NCBI RefSeq assembly: GCF_047663525.1
Contig: NC_092587.1
Span: 146,498,001-146,562,000, forward strand
DNA: 64,000 nucleotides
Source: Anas platyrhynchos
Lineage: Eukaryota; Chordata; Aves; Anseriformes; Anatidae
Direction of reading: 5' to 3'
In this document: piece after piece, positions 26,354 through 38,800 of the stretch
Layout of the letters: every line of letters starts with the position of its first letter
How positions within the stretch are numbered: the stretch's first letter is position 1
Program-made: the position numbers and the translations under genes
Notes under the pieces: generated by a model
The model's database searches: none
What the model was told of the DNA's origin: nothing
What the model saw: the letters and a program-made list of their open reading frames with translations, nothing else

Positions 26354-29300
26354 GTAAGCGGGGAGCCCCCGGGGGGGGGCGCGGGGCTGCGGTGTCCCCG
26401 CAGCGGGTCGGAGCAGGAGGGCACCTGCTGGGATGGGATGGGGGGGGTAAAATGGGGGTGTGCGTGTGCCCGCGGGCAGCCCGGTGTGCAAGGTGTGCGA
26501 GGGGATGGCGTGTGCAAGGGTGGCCGTGCCCGTGCGGGCAGCCGCGCTCCGCTGCGGAGGGAGGGGGAGGAACGGGGGGAGGAGGAGGAGGAGGAAGGAG
26601 GAGGAGGAGGAGGAGGAGGAGGAGGGAGGCGCTGCCATGAGCCGGGCCTCCGAGTGCGGGCAGCGCCGCCGTCCTGCTGCTACTGCTGCTGCTGCTGCTG
26701 CTCCCGGAGGAGCCCGGGGCGGGGGAGCGGCGGCGCTGGGCTGAGCGGGGCGGCGGCGGAGCCTCCTTTCCTTTCTTCCCTCGTTGTTCTCGGCGGAGGG
26801 CGAGCGAGCGGCGGGGGAAGGGGGTTTTTATTTTATTTTTTTATTTTTGTACCCCCCCCCCCCCCATTATCCCACCCCCCTGGAACCCTCCCTGTTTGCA
26901 GGTGACCGCGGCGGCGGCGCCGGGAAAAGTTTGGCGTGCGGGCGGCGGCCCGGGCTGGGATGCGGGTCCCGGGGCTCGGCTCCCCGCCGCTTGCCGGGCC
27001 GGGGCTGGTGCAGGCGCCCCCTGGGCGAGCGGCGAGCGGGCGCTGAGCCCCCTCCCTCCTCCTCCTCCTCCTCCCCTCCGTCCCTCCCTCTCCCTGCCTT
27101 CCTCTCCCCGGCGCGCGGCCATTGCGGTGACCCCGGCCGGCCGAGGATGATCACCAACACGCGGGGCTTCCTCTGGTCGGACCTGGAGACGCGGGCGCTG
27201 CTGGAGATCTGGGGGGAGGCAGACGTGCAGTCGGCGCTGGACGGCAACTTTCGCAACAGCCATGTGTACCGGGACGTGGCGTGCCGCCTGGCCGAGCTGG
27301 GCTTCGAGCGCACCCCGGAGCAGTGCCGCATCCGCATCAAGGGCCTCAAGAGGCAGTACTACCAGGCCCGGGACGGGCTGAAGAAGAACGGGCACGCCCG
27401 CAAGATCTGCAAGTACTACGACGAGATGGACCGCATCCTCAGCTGCAGGGGGGGCCCCGACGGAGCCCCCGAGCCCCCCGCCGCCCCGCTGCCCGACGGC
27501 CCCCAGCCCCTGGGTCCCCTCGGCGGGCCGCCCACGCCGGGCACCCCGCACAACAGCCGCGAGGTCGACACGGAGCTGGACGAGGACGGCGAGCTGGAGT
27601 CCCCCCGCGACAACTTCACCGAGGACTCCGGCGAGTGCTCGTCCTACGCCGACCACCCCATCAAGGTGGAGTGTCCCCCCTTCGCCATCCCGGTGCCGCC
27701 GGGCGACGGTGAGTAGCGGGCGGCCTCCCCTCCGGCCGCTTCTGCCTCGCTCCCAAACCTGCCACCTCCTCCAGGCCTCCCAAGGGTGGTGCCCGGGAGG
27801 GGAGCAGGTGGGAGACGCCGCTGGGATGGAGGCCCCGAGGAGAGGAGGTTTGGCTGGGGTTGAGCAGGGGGAAGCCGACTGGCAGCGGAGGTGAGGCGAG
27901 GCGTCAGGGAGCGCCTCTCGCCGGAGGATTTTCCCCTTCCCTTCGGCTGACGTGCGGTCCCGCTAAGCGGCATTACGATGATGATGAAGATAATGCCCGG
28001 AAAAATCTGCTTATTGTGGCAGAAACGGGCCAGAGAGCTAGGGGTAGCTTTTACGTAATTAACGGCTTGGGTTGTTTCGGAAAGCCTGCCTCCAAGTTCA
28101 GCAGGGTGCTGGCAGACAGGAGAAGTCTTCAGATAAAGCCTGCCCCTTCCTCTCTCCTTCTTTCCCCCCGGCTCTGTGTGTGTGTTGTGGAGGTGGGGGG
28201 GCAGCGTTATTTGTTTGTTTTGAAGCTAGATTAGAGCCGTGTTTTTAATACAAACGTGAACCTGTCCTCAGCAGTTGACATCACTGAGGAATCAGCCAAT
28301 TGGTTGACGTTTAACCAACCTTCTTTTTACACATAAACCCCATCAAAGGGTTGTTTACACTAATGTCCTTTTGAAATGCAAATCCAGAATGCCAACAGAC
28401 TGAAACTCAATTTAGATTAATGTAATTACCTGCAATGCACAAATGAGCCTCTACTGTTTAATAGCCTTCACTTAAACCTTTTTACGAGATCAAAAAGACT
28501 CCCATTGTTGAAGTTTAGTACTACAACAATTAAAAGATGTCTGCGTGATTTTTGTGCTACCTTTGCGACTTTGTAGAAGCTTGAGGTTTTTTGCTTTGGT
28601 ACTCTGAAATACAAATATCTGAAATAATTACAGTTCTCACTGGGGAAGAATAACAACTTAGTGACACGTTAGGTCCACATCTCGCAGGGAGGTTTTTTTA
28701 GCGCTTTCTTCTTAGTCCTCCAGAAAAATAATTCTTTCTCCTCTTGTTTTAGGCTTTAAAGAAATAAGTGCTCCTACTGTTACTCCACCTCTCAATCAGC
28801 CCAAAAGATCAAAAAAACGCCATGCAAATTTAACGTTGGATAAAATGATGGAAAAATTTCTGCAACAGAGCGTGGATACAGAAGAGAAATTTTACAGATA
28901 TGAAGAGCAGAGGCTCAAAATTGAGGACAAGCGTCGTGAAGCTGAGCATGCTCGAGAGCTCCAGATGTTACAGATGTTGGGACAGATGTTGGCAGGAATT
29001 TCTTCTACGGTATCACAAAGGTCACAATCTATACCAGCGAGTCCACCTCAGAGGGCAAACCATCGCTCATATGGGGATAACTTTAATTATAATGCTGTGA
29101 CAGCAGCACTTTCTCCACCGATAGGTACTTCCTTCTATAGCATAAATAAAAGCTGTGTTTTTTAAAAGGTTCAATGTGAAAGCCCTGTTAGTAAGCAGCT
29201 TTTCAAAATAAAAGGTAGTTGGAATTATTGAATACCGTGGTGAAGGTGTCTGTCTGATGTAAAGCGAAATTGTCACTTGCACCATTGTACTGATTATATA

Positions 29301-32300
29301 ACATAGATGCGTTAGTTATAACAAACTCTAATGAGTGAAGTAACACTTCTAAAACCCTGTAAACATCGGGGAGTTCTTTCCACGTTCACGTGTCTGTAAA
29401 ACAAAGTCAGGAGAAGTTTTATACATGAAAGACAAGTAGTATGTTTGTTGAAGACTATGTGGAAACATTAGGTACGTTGTAGCAGAAATTCTGCTGCTAT
29501 TGAAATTAGCAGGCCTAACTCAGTGTGTGAAGTTAAGGATATGCATATGCTTTTCCAGGGTTGGGAAGAGACTTGAATTTTGCTTACGCTCAAGTAAGCC
29601 AAATGTTAAAGTCCAGCTTTAAAATAAATTTCTTTAAATATGTATTCTGAATCCTATCTTTTAATTAAACACCATATTACTGTAGTAGGCACAGTACAAG
29701 ATGGAAATACTGGCATGTATTTTTATTCTATACCAGTTCATCTATAAACTCTTTGGGGGCCTGAATTTATTTTAGAGAAGGCAAAGCAAGAACTCTAGAC
29801 TTGGTGTTTATGCAAAGACCTTTTCTTCTGTAAATTATGTGTGGGCCAGAAGCTGATAATCAGATATTAGCATTCATTAACAGACTTCTGAGCTCTGTGG
29901 TTCTGTGTCACTTATCTTTATCATAGTCTCTTTGTATGTGGAGGTAGACTTCATGGGCAGGAGGAAAACGGGTATTCTGGCAGTGCTGAAACCAGAGTCA
30001 GCTTGGGACTCAGTGGTTGTAGCCTGCTGTCTTGGAACAAGTCTTGTTCTGTTTTAATTCTGAAGTTCACACTGCTGGAAAGAGAAATTGTGGTTTGAAA
30101 AGAAAAAAAACCAACACCCAAATCCACAGTGTAGAATAATAATCCTGCACATCAGAACATAAAGGGCATGCTCTGATTCTTGAGAGGACCTTGAAACCTT
30201 TTCAGTTGTATATTAAATATTCTGGCATTTCCCTGTGAAATTGATCAGGAACTGTGTGTTCAGGCCTGTACAGGTTTAGGCTATGTGACTCAGTTGTGTT
30301 TCTTCTTGATCGGCTAGTTGATCAGTAGCAATACACTACGTCAAAAGACTTATTGATAAATTACAGCGTGTTTATGGATTTTGTGTTTCAAACACTGCTT
30401 TTACTTTTAAAGGAAAGGAAACCTAAAGTGCTTTAGAAAATCTCCAAGGAAGTCATTTGAGGTGTTCAGCTGGGGTGATGGTACCTACAAGGCTTTACCA
30501 TTGCTTCTAAAATGCTTTTTTCTTGCCAAAAGTTGAAGGAGTTTTATCATTTGTATGGGATCAAACCTGCAGTCTAGTTTCTCCTGCTGGATTTCACCAT
30601 ACAAGTTGTACAGCTGTAATACACTGTGCAAAAATGCTTTGTGTATATTTAACCGTAGTAATGAGGAACTCAGGTTCCTAACCTTTCAAATGGTGAAGGT
30701 GAAAGAAAGTGTTTGTAATGTGAAAAATCACGCTTCAGGCAGCACATCTTTGAAGGAGTTAGGATTGCAGTTGTTGATAGCTAAATATGCCTTAGTGTTT
30801 ATGTAGGTAAGTGGGGCTCCACAACGAATGTCTTTCAGCATGATTTCCTTTTCTTTTTGTTTATTACATAATCACTTTATATTTACAAACGAACAAAAAT
30901 CAGCAGCAAAGGAACAGAGGAGTTTCTCAAGTCCTCCTAAGGTGTACGATATGTATGTTTAATGTGAAGTTGAAAACCAGTTAATGTACGAGGTGTGATT
31001 TAAAGAAATTAATCTGCCCTATTTCCAGAGGAGATGAGTGTTTTATTTTACTAGGGGTTGCTGCAATGCTACATTGGCCGTAATCCAACACGTGGATATA
31101 TATGTGTATATATATATAAATATTTTTACCTCAGTGGAAGCAGAATGCCTGTATTATAGGAGGATTTTAGAAGCAAAAGATCAGCAAGGAGTATTTATTA
31201 TTATTGAATACTAAAGCATTTTATTGCTGATGATTAGGTTTAGGTTTAGATTTTGTGAAGGATGGAGAAAAAGATGCTTTCTGCTGATAGCGTGCAGAGA
31301 GAGTTTTCTTGCTTATTACTTTTTTTTTCATTATTACGTCCAAATTTTCTGGCACATCTTTTTCTCTTCTTTCGCCTCCAGTTTTTGGGGTTGAGGGGTG
31401 GGATTACTAAATTTTGTACAAGTGGAAATCAGGACTATTGTGGGAGCTATTTTTTATGTAATTTTCTATAAATACGCAGCAGTTCCTTGAAATATTTTTG
31501 GAGATCTGTAAAAAAAAAAAAAAAAAAAAAAAAGAGGATAAAGTAAAGAAGTAAAATATAATGTTTAAATAAACCACTCTTCTCAACAAACTTGTACAGT
31601 AAATGAGTTTTGTTGAAATACAAGAGTTTATTCTTTATTTACTGCAATTTATAGTTAAACCGTCATTGATGTAAGTACTGGTCTTCTGTTTTGTCCCATG
31701 ATAGGTAAACGTTAATTTGCTTTAGTTGTAATTGCTGATACACTTTTTTCTGCTAAATTTTCATAGTCTTTTGAAACAGTAATTTGAGCATACAGCGTTT
31801 GGAGGGTATAGCTGTTTTAATACATAGTGTCAAATGTAACCTTGCATCAGAGATCAGTAGTTGCGTTACAGCTCAAACTTGTTTGTGTTATTTTTGTAAT
31901 GCTTGCTGCATCTAGTGCAATGGATTATAGTTTTGCAGAAAGACTTTGCATTATGCTTCGTAGCCACCTGCCAAAATGAGAGCAGTGAGTTAGGCCCCGA
32001 TTCTGCTGAGGTGTGGAAGTCTTTAAGGGGAAGTGAAAATAAGGTAGGGTATAAATATAAAATGTGGTTTGAGCTGTTCTGTGCTTGCTCCGTGTCTGGA
32101 TGTGCTTAGTCCTTACTGAGTGTACCTATTTCAGTTGAGCTTAATTATGGAAGTGATTTCAGATTGACGATAGTTCTGAGTTGCAAAATGTACATGTAAC
32201 TATTCTGGGCTGTTGTTTCTCTCTGTACTCGAGCTCTAAGCTAGGACTGTGTGAGCAGTGAGAATGTTCGCCGCCTCAGACGCTAAATTCATTTTAAAAA

Positions 32301-33807
32301 TGATCACCTTCCCTATTTACTTGGTGTTTTAAAGGCTTTGAGGTGCTAATGCTTTTGGTTTTTACAAGTACGTCCATTTGTATATCTTCAAGTGACTTTA
32401 TTGGTGTTTGAGTACTTGAATGCTCATGTTAGTTTAAAAAAGAACATGTTTTACAGTAAGACTTTCTTTCTTTTTCAGTTATAGAAAGAACTTTTTCACT
32501 GCACCGAACACACACTCTGAAGGATATGGAGAATATTTTTCAGCTGGTGCGCAACGTTATCCCTCCTCTAACAGGGAAAAGGCATAAAGGTCAAGATGGA
32601 CGGATAGGCATTGTTGGAGGATGTCAAGAGTAAGTTAAACAGAAATCTGAGCGTTGTCTTCGAGAGGTTGTGGATATCACTGCTGCTTCTGGAAGCCATT
32701 CAAGCTCACCTTAGGAGAGTTTTCTAGAGGGCTTTACTAATCCATCATTGTGACCGTGCATGCTTATGAAAGAGCACGTAGCCCTAAGGTTGTGATGCAA
32801 AACTTTGGCAGTGAATGTGGTTGAAACTTGTGTTGAAACTTGAGTGCAGTTGGTGTCTGTGTCTACCCTCTCAGTCTTTTTTGACTACCCTAACAGTCTT
32901 TACTTTCAGTATTAATGTTTTTTCCCATTGCATGATGAGGTTGTAGAAGTAAATAGACTAAGACAGTGGCACAGCTGATCTTTGTTGTATTTTGGTATCT
33001 TGGGAACTGGATCTCTTAAATGAGGAATAGAATGTTGTGTCACTGTGAGCTTTTTATTTTGATCAACTGTGGTGTTTACTAGATTCTATCAATACCCTGA
33101 TTTATGATGTTTTGGAATGATAGAAATAGAATGTTTCAAAAAAAAAAAAATACAATGTATACCAGTTAAATGTTGTACTGACCAAGAAATAAAACCTCTG
33201 TTCAGTTTCTTGGTCACTTTCAATAATCTGCACAATACTTTGCACAAACCACTATACCTTCCTGTTTTCCATTTTCCCCTTTTGAAATAGAGGTGGCATC
33301 TTCTGTAAAAGAGATCTGCCATTAATAAACATTCTATAAAGAGCAAAAATGTGCTGTGTTATAGCTAGGTTGATTAGCCAGGAGTTAGTTTTCCTGTTGG
33401 TCTACTGGACTTAGGTTCTTTTCTCTTGGCAGAAGCAGACACCTCTGGAGGATGATTCTGCCCATATCCCTCTTTTCAGTCTTCATAAAGAGAATTCAGG
33501 ACAACTGTAGTCCCAGTTTAGGTACTTCAGTTCAGCATCTAAAACCAGATGGGATTGATCTAGGTCAAGGATCCCAGACTTGGCTCGCAAACAGTTCTCA
33601 ACTATTGTTTTGTTTGTCTGTCTCCAAACTTTTAAGATGATTGTCTGAGAGGAGTTTGCTTTTTTATGGCATAATCTTTATAAATATTTCTGTGGAAAGA
33701 TCAGGTGTCCAAGGTGAAATCCTGGCTACTTTCAAATCAAAGCAAGGTTTGAGATTGGCTTCAGTATAGCAGGATTTTGTCTGTCTTTGACAGCAAACAA
33801 AAGAGAA

Positions 33808-33844
<37 letters not shown>

Positions 33845-35853
33845 GCCCTTGAATTTGAGATTTCATTATGGCAAAGTGATTTCCAGATTATCTAACCTCA
33901 TGAATGTGCTTCCTAACCTAAATTGTATTTCATTCTAGATACACGGGAGCACCATATTTTGCTGCAATTACAGCTCTCAAAGCGGTACGTGTTCTACACC
34001 AATCCAAAGTGAACTTTTCATCAGTTATGTTGGCTTAGTGCCATTTTTAAAAAGCATTTGCTCTGTGATGTACTTGAAATTGGAGTTCTAAAAGGTCTTC
34101 TGTTTAACAAAGAAAATTCTTAGTTCTGGATTTGTAGAAATATTTTGTAAGTGTGTGTCACTTGCTGTTTCTTGCAAGTATTTCCTCTGTATAAGGTAAA
34201 GTTAGAGCTAAGTCAAAAAAAAATGAAGATTTTAGGGGAGAACTGTTTTATCAGAGGCTCAGATAGCAAATCTGAAAAGTTGCTGAAATAGTTTATCAAA
34301 TATCTAAATATCTTTAGATTAGTGTTTAAAGTTACATTTTCAGTGTGGCAGTCAGAATTCTTCAGAATTTCTTTCCATACTTGCTAAGTGTGTTGAATGA
34401 AGTAACTTTCTTTCAAAACTTAGAGCTTTAGGCTAATAAAATTATTGGGTGCTGTAAGTCTGACCATAGTTGGTTAAATTTAATGTATTTTTTTAGTAGT
34501 ACATTTTATTTACATTATAAGCTCTAGCAGAAGTATTTCCCAATGTTTTTTCTTCCTAGAAGTGATTTTAGGGACATATTAACTGGCTAAAAATATATTT
34601 ACAGTACACTACCGAAATACATTTGTGATTATACAAATATAAACAAATCATGCGTACATAATGTATATCTACTTTTCACATACACGTATTCTATTTGTGT
34701 ACCAGCACTTTCAGTACTTCCTTTTCGTCGCATATGTTTATTCCTTCTGAAGGCATGTTTCGATCTTTTCTTCCCTCTTTCCCCCCAAAAGATGCAGTCC
34801 CTCAAGGATTTAAAAAAATCCTAAAACTGAAATGTTATCATTTAATAATCTTATTATAAAATGCTAAAGCACTCAGCTTTCTGTTCACTAAGTGCAAATA
34901 CAGTAGTACACCAGGAGGTCCTCAGCTGAAGTTGCGTGGCCGCAGATCATTACATCTGCATAGGAGGAACCATAGGATCAAATTTAAGAATTGCATAGAA
35001 ACCTGAAATATTAAACGTGTAGAAGTAAAGCAGAGGAGACACTTCCTTAACCTTGTGAAATTGCAGCGTGGAAGACAAATAGCAGACAAGGCTTTCTGGT
35101 CACTGCTTACATAATTTTTAAGTGTACTTCGGATTTTTTGAGTTCATGGTGGAAGCTTGAGGCTAAACTTCTCAGCTTTATTTAACTGAAGGGAAGCTGT
35201 TGAAACTGTGCCAGCCTTTATCTGCTGTGGATTTGGCCTGTTGAGTAAAAATGGTAGGACTGGAATAGTACTTGTAGATTGTTACAGCTATATTTTGCAA
35301 GTATATTACAGTATTACTTTTCCTCTCTAGTGCAGCTTATCTCTTATTCAATTATGTTCTCCTGCCTTTTTTTCCTATTGTACATGTGCTGTTTTAGTCT
35401 TTGCTAATCTGAAATGAGAAACGATGCTCAAGTGAGTAAAAGTTCAAGATCTGTGGTTTTGGCCATCCTTTTGTTGAGAAACAGAAAAAAAAAAAAAAAA
35501 CAAAAAAAACAAAAAAAAACATTTTGGAAGGTAGATGCAAAAAAATGGTATAAATTTTCTCCAAAACATTGCATGGTATGATAAGCCAAAATAGAAAAAA
35601 TACAAAAAGTTTGCTTCAACCACCAAGAAGTAGGAATTTGATAGTAGGTGAACTGTTTACTGAGTGAGCTTTGGAATGACTAAGTTGTTATTAAGTACAG
35701 AATTGATGATTCTATTTGTGTTTTTTTTCTTTTTTAGGGCGCAGATTTATCCCACGTGTTTTGTACCAAAGATGCAGCAACAGTAATCAAATCATATAGT
35801 CCAGAGCTGATTGTTCATCCTGTCCTGTAAGTGACTTACCTTTTTTTTAATGA

Positions 35854-35891
<38 letters not shown>

Positions 35892-38800
35892 TAATGAACA
35901 AGCCTAGATTACTAGTTTGAACATTTCAGTCTGACAGTTGATTAGTTTATGTCATTTCTTTTTCTTAGTTACAGTATGAGTGAGACGGAGAGTACAAAAA
36001 AACCCCTGTTTTTGTCCTTTCATTAAAAACAAATAGATATTTGTTGCAGAACAATCAGTTGAATCAGTTGTGAAGTTTTTCATTACTATCAGAGTACTAT
36101 CAGTACTATAAAGTAGTATCCGATGTTGCTTTCCACTACTTGCTGACATGTGTTTTGTGATTGTAATGCATTTAAATGTGAGCAGTAGCAAAATCCAGAG
36201 CTAAGATACACTACAAGTCAGCATTTTAGAATCTGCATTTGAAAGACAAATAGAGCATGTTCTCCTGCTTCTTCTGTCCAAAAAATATTTAACAGTAGTG
36301 TATATTTTCTCTCACTATTTTGTCTATAGTCTTTTGCTTGACGTTACTGGGCAAGAGGGGCAGTTGTTTTCATGTTTCTTCGTAAGCAACTTGCATTAGA
36401 TACACAGCTACTGCTGGGAATAAATGGATGTTCTTACCTAAAATAAAAGGTTTATTAATGCAAAGATGACAGGTTTGATAAGCGGCTGTCCTAATCGGGA
36501 AAATCAGTGTGCACTTCCCTGAATTCGTATTCTGAAATGTGCTACCAGTTGGTAAATTTTAACATGCTAGATTGTTTCAATGAGGTGTTGCAATGGTATA
36601 CAGTGAACACTGTAAATGAGATTTAGGATGTGTGCCTTACCTTTATGGCCCTGAGCTTAGCTTGTGTGTGTTAAAGTCCATTGGTGTACATAGCAAAGCT
36701 AGAAAAAACATATTTAAAACCATATTTGCCAGATATTTCTGTCAGGAAAGGTTTATGACAGTAGCAATATTTTGGTGTGTGAGAAGTAGAATATCTCCGT
36801 TATGGGGGACACCTACAGTTGGAAGCTGTAGCAGTGAAAGAAGTATATTACAGTCTAAAGGTGGCTTTCTTTCCTGTCTGTAGAACAAGGTGCTTAGAAA
36901 GAGGTCAGTCAAACAGATGCCAAGGGTTGATTTTTATTTTTATTAGAAAACCTTTGACTTTGTGGATTTTGCAAGGGGCAGATAGCAGGGTAAGGTTTTT
37001 ACAAGTCCAGCTGCTTTAGCCTCTAAAATCCAAAAGGCAGATCTTGAGTTGATGTTTTGTCTGATACTGTATCATAACAAATGGGATGGAAAATCTTAAT
37101 GGCAGTATTAGCTTGTAACTTGGGCTGTCTTGGTGAGTGCCACTTGGGATACAGCGTACAGTTGCCTTCTATGGGAATGGTTGACCTTGCCTCGCAAGAA
37201 GCATTTTTAGTTTGAGCTATCTGTGGTAAGGGAAAAGTCTTACAGGAAAAACAGAAGCAGCATAATCAAAAATGGAAGTGACTGTGTAAACAGTAGCATT
37301 TCTGCTTGTCGGGACCAAACTGTGCCTGCTAAATATGTGGGTTTTTATATGCAGATTCTCAATCAGTGTCTTCTGTGCAATTCAGATCTCAATGAAAACC
37401 CTTATTCTTCTGTTTGCAAAAAGAACTTTTGAGTTTAAACTTAAGCTCTTCTATAAATTCCTGTACAAAGTGTGATGAATCTAAAAATTTTCATAGCCAT
37501 ATAGCATTAAGTCTGAAAATCAATGATAATGTCTAACACTTTTGTTATAACTGATTAATTTCACCCAGACAGCTGGCTAATTGCATGAATCAGTGGTTCT
37601 GTAAATATTGCTTATATGACATTCAAAATGAAAAAATGTGAATACCAGAATGTTCAAATTTTGTCAGTTAAATTTCTGTTATTTTTATCTCTTCTGTTTC
37701 ATCTGAAGAAAGGAGAAAATAGCCTTTTTTAGCTAGAAAGGAAAGAATCCTGACTGACTGTCTTGGGCCCGTATTTAATTCAAATTTACACAAGCCGCCT
37801 ATTTTTCTGGTGAAATCCTTTTGTCTTCCGTGTCACATTTCTCGTATGATCTTTTATAAGTTGAAGAGGAGTTGGAGTTGTGTCCGCATGGCTGGCTGCT
37901 CCTGATTCAGAGCCTGATCTCTTACACAGCCTTTGTACTTTCTCCCGGGCCACGCTTCATGCATGGGAGAAACTCCGGGTAAAAACCTCCCAGCTACGTC
38001 ATTGTTGTCTTTTGTGTCCCTCCCTAAAACTTTGCTTTGTGATAATTTTTCCGTGACCCTTCAGAGTAACAAGGTAGCTGTTGTAGCACTCTCTTATTAT
38101 GCTAATCATAATTATGGCCCTGTGGACTTCTCAATTCGCTGTTTGAGCAACTTGGCGCCTTGCCAGGGTTCAACTGCCATTTTGTACAGCCAGGAGTCTG
38201 ACATTTTATCATCTCCTCGGTGACTTGGCTGCTGCTACCTCTCGGGGGTATCTGCCTTCGCCTCAGGGGGGATCACCCTAAGGAGAGAACACCTCTGAAC
38301 GCAGGGGCTCCTTCGAGCTGCAGTGGCTGGTGTGTGACAACATGACTAGCAGAGGCGTGTGAGAGCTACAAGTTGTGCGGTTGTGTTTCAGGTCCTTGGC
38401 ATACGTCTGTCACTTCAAGGATATGAAGAATGTTTTGTGAGGAGGACTGAGTAGGATTGCAGAAGGGTTATGAAAACGGGCATCCGACATTGCAGTGTTA
38501 CCAGGGCAATTCTGTGTGGCTGCAGCCCCAGATCATTCTGAGATTCATTTGTAGTGTAACGTCCCATGCTAGGAACACCCATAATGCAAGTTTCTGTGTG
38601 ATTTTTATCTCGTGACTTCATTCTCTGAAGGTAAGAGAGCCAGAACTGCATGTTGCAGCCTGGGATCTGGGAAGAGGAAGCTTTAACACCTGGCTCTGTG
38701 TCCTCACTGCCTGAGCTGAAAAATTATAGCTGTATTTCGTGGGACAATGAGTTGTCAATATTATCAATAGCAGCTTTTCCTTCTTAGTCAGGGGTTCTCT

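Larger units (their letters stand above)
25870..27980 (+). promoter_or_regulatory. CpG island / promoter region of NAXD and the nested SANT gene
   Basis: This roughly 2-kb block is extremely rich in G, C and CpG, while both flanks are AT-rich. It contains the putative NAXD leader exon and the first SANT exon. No TATA box is evident near either ATG. Visible elements are an ETS-like site, an inverted CCAAT box, GCC-ATT YY1-like sequences (about 26072-26080, 26112-26121 and 27116-27124) and a good CTCF match. This fits a housekeeping, TATA-less promoter, possibly with two start regions. Confidence 0.88.

Noticed and set aside
25887..26638. Large - strand frames across the CpG island (Pro/Ala/Arg-rich)
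   Set aside because: Long stop-free runs are expected in CpG-rich DNA. The translations are low-complexity, with no domain or matching splice structure.
26841..27656. A 271-codon frame on the - strand opposite the SANT exon
   Set aside because: It is an antisense shadow of the GC-rich coding exon, with Val/Ala/Leu/Gly-rich translation and no recognisable domain.
26784..27716. A single 310-residue protein starting at the ATG at 26784 and running into the SANT domain
   Set aside because: The first ~120 residues are low-complexity Gly/Arg/Pro/Ser sequence, and they cross a T/C-rich tract that looks like a splice acceptor or UTR. The frame is open because the DNA is GC-rich. The ATG at 27147 directly precedes the domain.
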